This document shows positions 6,768-10,098 of a DNA stretch of 10,098 nucleotides, piece after piece. Within the stretch, counting starts at the first letter, position 1; each line of letters opens with the position of its first letter. The stretch comes from VRUE01 sp036265675 (GTDB lineage Bacteria > Actinomycetota > Thermoleophilia > Solirubrobacterales > 70-9), in contig DATAOP010000048.1 in assembly GCA_036265675.1 (NCBI GenBank), positions 1 through 10,098 on the forward strand. Reading direction: 5' to 3'. Under the pieces are notes generated by a model. The model ran no database searches, had not been told where the DNA came from, and worked only from the letters and a program-made list of their open reading frames with translations. A program made the position numbers and the translations under genes.

Positions 6768-7265
6768 CTAGAGCGAGCCGGCGCTGACGACGCGCTGCCC
6801 GGGCCCGAGGCCGGCGAGGGTGTCGGCGAGCCGGGTGCCGTCGGGCAGGGTGAGGTCGGGGTCGAGCTCGAGCAGCGGGACGAGAACGAAGCGGCGGCTC
6901 CCGACCTCCCGGTGGGGCAGGGTGAGGCGGTCGGTCTCGAGCTCGAGGTCGCCGAGCAGCAGCAGGTCGACGTCGAGCGGGCGCGGGGCGTGGCGGGGGC
7001 CGTCGAGGACCCGGCCGCGCTCGACCTCGACTCGCTTGCAGACGTCGAGCAGCCGCTCGGGCTCGAGCTCGGTCCGGACCCGGGCGGCGGCGTTGAGGAA
7101 GTCGGGCTGGTCGAGGACCTCGCCGACCGGCTCGGTCTCGTAGGTCGAGGAGACCGCCTCGACCTCGACCCCGTTTTCGCCGAGGAGCTCGAGGGCGGCC
7201 CGCAGGTGGGAGGCGCGGTCCCCTACGTTCGATCCAAGCCCGAGGTAGCCGACGCGGGAGGCCAT
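6768..7265 (-). CDS. folK: 2-amino-4-hydroxy-6-hydroxymethyldihydropteridine pyrophosphokinase (HPPK)
   Basis: HPPK transfers pyrophosphate from ATP to 6-hydroxymethyl-7,8-dihydropterin, making the substrate of FolP. The protein has 165 residues. VGYLGLGSNVGDR opens the fold, and SSTYETEPVGEVLDQPDFLNAA forms the pterin-site loop. The HPPK signature appears as HAPRPLDVDLLLLG, with Asp98 and Asp100 as the two Mg2+ ligands, followed by LPHREVGSRRFVLVPLLELDP. The usual RWGPRxLDLD reads RHAPRPLDVD. The start is the ATG at 7265, which shares its A with the folB stop (TGATG). A GTG directly before it is only one base from the GAGGAGG ribosome-binding site, too close for use. FolB and FolK are thus tightly coupled. 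Confidence 0.95.
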   Translation of the reverse strand: MASRVGYLGLGSNVGDRASHLRAALELLGENGVEVEAVSSTYETEPVGEVLDQPDFLNAAARVRTELEPERLLDVCKRVEVERGRVLDGPRHAPRPLDVDLLLLGDLELETDRLTLPHREVGSRRFVLVPLLELDPDLTLPDGTRLADTLAGLGPGQRVVSAGSL

Positions 7266-7753
7266 CACGCCTCCTCGCCGTTCTCCTCGCTCTCCTCTTC
7301 CGTCCGCTCCTGTGTGACCTCGACAGCGACCTCCTGGATCGCGAGCGGCAGCGGCGGCTCGGGCTTTGCAGCCCGGACCCGCACCGATTCGCAGCGGTAG
7401 CGTTCCATCAGCCGCTCACCGACGACCTGCGTCAGGCGCTCGAGCGTGCGGTAGCTCCGCTCGGTCGCCGCGAGGGCGACGATGTCGCAGACCTCGCTGT
7501 AGTCGATCGTGTCCTCGATCCGGTCGGTGAGCAGTGCGTCGCAATCGGGGACGTCGAAGGAGACGTCGAACTCGAGCCGCTGGCCGATCTCCTGCTCGGC
7601 ATCGGTGACGCCATGGTGCGTGTAGATCGAGAGGCCGCGCAGGTCGACCTCGACCCGCGCCTCGATCCCGTTGTCGGCCGGCTGCTCGATCTCGCGAAAA
7701 CTATCCGAGGATCGCCGTTGCGACCCTGGCCGCCTGCGCGACCTCGGCGACAT
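7265..7753 (-). CDS. folB: Dihydroneopterin aldolase (start uncertain)
   Basis: FolB cleaves 7,8-dihydroneopterin to 6-hydroxymethyl-7,8-dihydropterin and glycolaldehyde. The conserved core runs from about 7657 to 7310. It has VEVDLRGLSIYTHHGVTDAE with the catalytic-site Glu, IGQRLEFDVSFDV, TIDYSEVCD, and RAAKPEPPLPLAIQEVAVEV, whose AKP lysine is the general base. Numbered from the ATG at 7753, the Lys is residue 130 and the Glu 53. No ATG, GTG or TTG in this frame lies between the folP stop (7701) and the core. The nearest start is the ATG at 7753, inside folP, which adds an Arg/Ser-rich leader and has no Shine-Dalgarno. The C terminus is an acidic tail (ERTEEESEENGEEA) whose last codons contain the folK ribosome-binding site. 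Identity is sure; the start is not. Confidence 0.88.
   Translation of the reverse strand: MSPRSRRRPGSQRRSSDSFREIEQPADNGIEARVEVDLRGLSIYTHHGVTDAEQEIGQRLEFDVSFDVPDCDALLTDRIEDTIDYSEVCDIVALAATERSYRTLERLTQVVGERLMERYRCESVRVRAAKPEPPLPLAIQEVAVEVTQERTEEESEENGEEA
7270..7276 (-). promoter_or_regulatory. Ribosome-binding site of folK inside folB
   Basis: GAGGAGG on the minus strand encodes part of the last Glu-Glu-Ala of FolB. It lies 4 nt before the ATG at 7265 and 1 nt before the alternative GTG at 7268, so it favours the ATG. Confidence 0.65.
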
Positions 7754-8504
7754 CGTGGACGCGGAGGACGTCGGCCCCCTCAGCGGCGGCGAGGATCGAG
7801 GCGGCGATCGTGCCGCCGAGCCGGCCACCGACCTCGGATCCGTCGATCCGCCCGATGAAGCTCTTGCGCGAGGCGCCGACGACCAGCGGCCGGCCCAGAG
7901 CGCGGCGCAGCTCGCCGATGCGACGCAGCAGCTCGAGGTTGTGGTCGAGGTTCTTGCCGAAGCCGATCCCGGGGTCGAGCCAGATCCGCTCCTCGGCGAC
8001 GCCGGCGGCGAGCGCCGCCTCGAGTCGCTCGGCGAGGAAGGCGCGGACGTCGTCGACGACTTCGTCGTAGGTCGGGCTCTCCTGCATCGTCCGCGGGTCG
8101 CCCTGCATGTGCATCAGGATCAGGCCCGCATCACGATCGGCGCAGAGCGGGCCGATTTCGGGATCGCCCCTGAGCGCGGTGACGTCGTTGACGATCGTCG
8201 CGCCGGCATCCAGCGCGGCTTCGGCGACCGCCAGCTTCGAGGTGTCGATCGAGACCTCGGGCCCGCTCTGCGCGATGTCGACGGTGAGTTCGGCGACGAC
8301 GGGCTCGGTCCGCGCGATCTCCTCCTCGGCGCTGACCTGCTCCGCGCCGGGCCGCGTCGATTCCCCTCCGACGTCGAGGATGTCCGCCCCGGCCTGCACA
8401 AGCTCGCGCCCATGCGCGATCGCCTTCTCCTCATCGAGGTACAACCCCCCGTCCGAGAACGAGTCCGGCGTCACGTTCACCACTCCCATCAGCTTCGGGT
8501 TCAC
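7701..8504 (-). CDS. folP: Dihydropteroate synthase
   Basis: DHPS joins 6-hydroxymethyl-dihydropterin pyrophosphate with p-aminobenzoate to give dihydropteroate; it is the sulfonamide target. From the GTG at 8504 it has 267 residues, the usual length. TIM-barrel motifs are in order: MGVVNVTPDSFSDGG (6-20), ILDVGGESTRPGAE (42-55), VSIDTSK (84-90), IVNDVTAL (104-111), LILMHMQGDPRTM (128-140), WLDPGIGFGKN (175-185), VVGASRKSFIG (208-218) and the phosphate-site LRVHDV (247-252). GGAGGAGG-type Shine-Dalgarno sequence (read GGAGGAGG) lies 9 nt before this GTG. An equal copy lies 9 nt before an in-frame ATG at 8582, which would add 26 Arg/Pro-rich residues. No stop separates the two starts, so both could be used. 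folB follows with its core about 45 bp after the folP stop. Confidence 0.95.
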   Translation of the reverse strand: MNPKLMGVVNVTPDSFSDGGLYLDEEKAIAHGRELVQAGADILDVGGESTRPGAEQVSAEEEIARTEPVVAELTVDIAQSGPEVSIDTSKLAVAEAALDAGATIVNDVTALRGDPEIGPLCADRDAGLILMHMQGDPRTMQESPTYDEVVDDVRAFLAERLEAALAAGVAEERIWLDPGIGFGKNLDHNLELLRRIGELRRALGRPLVVGASRKSFIGRIDGSEVGGRLGGTIAASILAAAEGADVLRVHDVAEVAQAARVATAILG

Positions 8505-8507
8505 AGT

Positions 8508-8579
8508 CCGCCGCCTCCTCCGGTTCGCGTCCGGGGGCGGCGGCAACGCGACACATCGGCGCCGCTTGCGGAAATCAGA
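8508..8579. repeat. 72-bp direct repeat, copy 1
   Basis: This unit matches 8586-8657 at 67 of 72 positions by direct alignment, with a 78-bp period. It begins with the plus-strand ccgccgcctcctcc that encodes the folP Shine-Dalgarno and ends at tcaga. It contains an internal inverted repeat, 8508-8518 against 8533-8543. Confidence 0.85.
8514..8521 (-). promoter_or_regulatory. folP ribosome-binding site, proximal copy
   Basis: GGAGGAGG on the minus strand, 9 nt before the GTG at 8504-8502. It lies in the 3' arm side of a GC-rich hairpin (8508-8518 with 8533-8543) that could hide it. Confidence 0.65.
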
Positions 8580-8585
8580 CATAAA

Positions 8586-8657
8586 CCGCCGCCTCCTCCG
8601 CTTCGCGTCCGGGGGCGGCGGCAACGCGACAAATCAGCGCCGCTCGCGGAAGTCAGA
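8586..8657. repeat. 72-bp direct repeat, copy 2
   Basis: The second tandem unit is separated from the first by 6 bp that contain the alternative ATG. The five differences from copy 1 are single-base substitutions with no indels. One creates an in-frame TGA on the minus strand, so the folP frame cannot extend through this copy. The internal inverted repeat (8586-8596 with 8611-8621) is intact. Confidence 0.85.
8592..8599 (-). promoter_or_regulatory. folP ribosome-binding site, distal duplicate
   Basis: A second GGAGGAGG lies 9 nt before an ATG at 8582-8580, in frame with folP. It is exactly 78 bp from the proximal copy and is part of the upstream repeat unit. Confidence 0.5.
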
Positions 8658-8707
8658 TCGTGACGCTCGCTAAACGCTGGCACGAACGAAGTATCACCAT
8701 GAGGTCC

Positions 8708-8750
8708 ATGTGGCGCTTTACCGGTGGCATGCACCGCTAAGTCGCCACAT
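8708..8750. repeat. 43-bp imperfect palindrome
   Basis: Arms 8708-8726 and 8732-8750 pair at 16 of 19 positions around a 5-nt loop (gcatg). The outer 8 bp (atgtggcg/cgccacat) and inner 5 bp (cggtg/caccg) are perfect. No T-run follows on either strand. It could be a second terminator, a protein-binding site or a structured leader element. Confidence 0.65.
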
Positions 8751-8810
8751 CCCCCACGCGCAGCGCCGCAGCCACGGCCGGGGGTACCCGGAGGGACCGC
8801 CAGCTGTTGA

Positions 8811-8907
8811 GCGGGGGGGTTGGGGTACCTCCGGACTGGCGGATACTCAAATCGCCGGTCCAATCAGACCGGCGATTGTCAGGACGGGGGTACCCCAACA
8901 CCCCCGC
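8811..8907. repeat. 97-bp nested palindrome after ftsH
   Basis: Outer arms 8811-8829 and 8889-8907 are inverted copies with 18 of 19 matches (the gc-G-run, ttggggtacc). They enclose a perfect 11-bp inner hairpin (8850-8860 with 8867-8877). The element starts 3 bp after the ftsH stop codon. It could be a double-stem terminator or a small palindromic repeat of the MITE/REP kind. Confidence 0.7.
8850..8877 (-). terminator. Likely terminator hairpin of ftsH
   Basis: A perfect 11-bp stem (aatcgccggtc/gaccggcgatt) with a 6-nt loop lies 34 bp past the ftsH stop. The T-run is poor (ATTTGAGT on the minus strand), so U-tract-dependent termination is doubtful. Weak U-tracts are common in high-GC Actinomycetota. 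Confidence 0.5.
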
Positions 8908-8910
8908 CGC

Positions 8911-10098
8911 TCAGCTCGCGTCGCCGCCCGCGAAGCCCGGCCGCGGCCGCGGCGATGGCCGTGCGCCCTCGCGCTGCGGCCGCTGCGGCTCCGGCTCCGG
9001 CTCGACCGGCTCGTGCTCGTCCTCGTCGACGAAGACCTCGCTCTCGGGCTTGCCGTCGAGGAGGGCGACGAACTGGTCGGCGTCGATCGTCTCGCGCTCG
9101 AGCAGGATCTTGGAGATCCGATCGAGGTCCTTGCGGCGATCGGTGAGGAGATCTTTGGCGGTCTGGTGGGCGGCCTCGACGATGCGGCGGATCTCGTCGT
9201 CGATCTCGCGCGCGATCTCGTCCGAGTAGTCGGGTTCGGAGGAGAACTCGCGACCGAGGAACGGCTGGCTGCGATCGTGGCCGAAGACCCGCGGCCCCAG
9301 ACGCTCGGACATCCCGAACCGCATCACCATCTGCTTCGCGGTCTCGGTCACCTTTTCGAGGTCGTTCGAGGCGCCGGTGGTGATCTCGCCGAAGACGATC
9401 TCCTCGGCGGCGCGGCCACCGAGCGTCATCGCCATCGTGTCGGTCAGCTCGGCGCGGCTGGTCAGGAACTTGTCCTCGCTCGGAAGCGAGATCGTGTAGC
9501 CGAGTGCCTGGCCTCGGCTGATGATCGAGACCTTGTGGACGGGATCGGTATTGGGCAGGAGATGGCCGACGATCGCATGTCCCATCTCGTGGAAGGCGGT
9601 GACGAGGCGCTCTTTTTCGGACATCACCCGGGTCTTCTTCTCGGGCCCGGCGATCACCCGCATGATCCCCTCCTCGAGCTCCTGCATTGAGATCTCGCGG
9701 CGGCCCTGGCGGGCGGTGAGGAGCGCCGCCTCGTTGATCAGGTTGGCGAGGTCGGCACCGGTGAAGCCCGGGGTCTGCCCGGCCAGCGCGTCGAGGTCGA
9801 TCTCCTTGGCGAGCGGCTTGCCGCGGGTGTGGACTTCGAGGATCTGCTTGCGGCCCTTGCGGTCGGGCCGGTCGACGACGACCTGGCGATCGAAGCGGCC
9901 TGGCCGCAGCAGCGCCGGGTCGAGGATGTCGGGCCGGTTGGTGGCGGCGATCAGGATGATGTTGTCTTTCATCTCGAAGCCGTCCATCTCGACGAGCAGC
10001 TGGTTCAGGGTCTGCTCGCGCTCGTCGTGGCCGCCGCCCATACCGGCGCCGCGGTGGCGGCCGACGGCGTCGATCTCGTCCATGAAGATGATGCAGGG
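8911..10098 (-). CDS. ftsH: ATP-dependent zinc metalloprotease FtsH, C-terminal part (runs off right edge)
   Basis: FtsH is a membrane-anchored AAA+ protease that extracts and degrades membrane and regulatory proteins. The window holds its last 395 residues. These open in Walker B (PCIIFMDEIDAVGR), followed by the second region of homology with ATNRPDILDPALLRPGRFDR, including the arginine fingers. The AAA lid follows (PGFTGADLANLINEAALL). The protease domain carries the zinc motif HEMGH at 9591-9577, where most family members have HEAGH, and the segment GASNDLEKVTETAKQMV, whose Asp is the likely third zinc ligand. The tail is Glu/Pro-rich then Arg/Pro-rich, as in many actinobacterial FtsH proteins. 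Walker A and the transmembrane helices lie outside the window. A palindromic element follows the TGA stop at once. Confidence 0.96.
   Translation of the reverse strand, partial: PCIIFMDEIDAVGRHRGAGMGGGHDEREQTLNQLLVEMDGFEMKDNIILIAATNRPDILDPALLRPGRFDRQVVVDRPDRKGRKQILEVHTRGKPLAKEIDLDALAGQTPGFTGADLANLINEAALLTARQGRREISMQELEEGIMRVIAGPEKKTRVMSEKERLVTAFHEMGHAIVGHLLPNTDPVHKVSIISRGQALGYTISLPSEDKFLTSRAELTDTMAMTLGGRAAEEIVFGEITTGASNDLEKVTETAKQMVMRFGMSERLGPRVFGHDRSQPFLGREFSSEPDYSDEIAREIDDEIRRIVEAAHQTAKDLLTDRRKDLDRISKILLERETIDADQFVALLDGKPESEVFVDEDEHEPVEPEPEPQRPQREGARPSPRPRPGFAGGDAS

Larger units (their letters stand above)
8505..8910. other. Noncoding, structure-rich ftsH-folP gap
   Basis: This stretch of about 400 bp has no convincing gene. 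From the folP side it holds two tandem 72-bp repeats, about 50 bp without obvious structure (8658-8707; GATACT at 8695-8690 is a possible minus-strand -10), a 43-bp palindrome (8708-8750), and a C/G-rich stretch (8751-8810). A 97-bp nested palindrome (8811-8907) abuts the ftsH stop. The 11-mer cgggggtaccc occurs at 8779-8789 and again at 8885-8895. Open frames across it have biased, low-complexity Arg/Gly/Pro translations and no recognisable domains. Confidence 0.75.

Noticed and set aside
8508..8657. CRISPR array
   Set aside because: There are only two copies, 72 bp long and separated by 6 bp, without spacer-like unique sequence or cas genes.
8501..8863. 120-codon minus-strand open frame in the ftsH-folP gap
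   Set aside because: It runs through both 72-bp repeats and the palindromes, and its translation is repeat-derived Arg/Gly/Pro sequence with no domain.
8811..8907. Insertion sequence with terminal inverted repeats
   Set aside because: The element is under 100 bp and has no transposase; at most it is a non-autonomous palindromic repeat.

Overview
The window is high-GC bacterial DNA with compact, mostly minus-strand housekeeping genes. The set ftsH–folP–folB–folK, coaX and lysS is typical of Actinomycetota. The two large secreted glycine-rich proteins, with Ig-like modules and a FxCKLD...CTSPKSY C-terminal module, are reminiscent of Thermoleophilia/Solirubrobacterales. The phylum is fairly secure; the class is an inference from protein style, not a computed placement.

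Reading in the direction of minus-strand transcription (right to left): the C-terminal half of ftsH (8911-10098, continuing off the right edge) is followed by a structure-rich noncoding stretch of about 400 bp. Then comes a tight dihydropterin/folate cluster, folP–folB–folK (7701-8504, 7265-7753, 6768-7265), and a small three-helix membrane protein (6384-6737). A GST-like gene (5648-6400) is the only plus-strand gene. It overlaps the membrane-protein gene tail to tail and is divergent from coaX. coaX (4841-5602) and dusB (3844-4857) overlap by 17 bp. Two tandem paralogous genes for secreted glycine-rich proteins follow (2455-3789 and 1066-2439), then greA (440-919) and the start of lysS (1-417, continuing off the left edge).

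Functionally, FolP, FolB and FolK supply contiguous steps of dihydropteroate synthesis, CoaX starts coenzyme A synthesis, and DusB modifies tRNA. GreA rescues backtracked RNA polymerase, LysS charges tRNA-Lys, and FtsH is the membrane AAA+ zinc protease. The two glycine-rich proteins are the accessory element in this otherwise conserved neighbourhood. Their gene pair has its own likely promoter, probably making a leaderless transcript.

The most unusual part is the ftsH–folP gap. It holds a two-copy 72-bp tandem repeat that duplicates the folP ribosome-binding site at an in-frame distance of 78 bp, giving two equally spaced candidate starts. It also holds a 43-bp imperfect palindrome and a 97-bp nested palindrome directly after the ftsH stop codon. 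No CRISPR array, transposase, rRNA or tRNA gene was seen.
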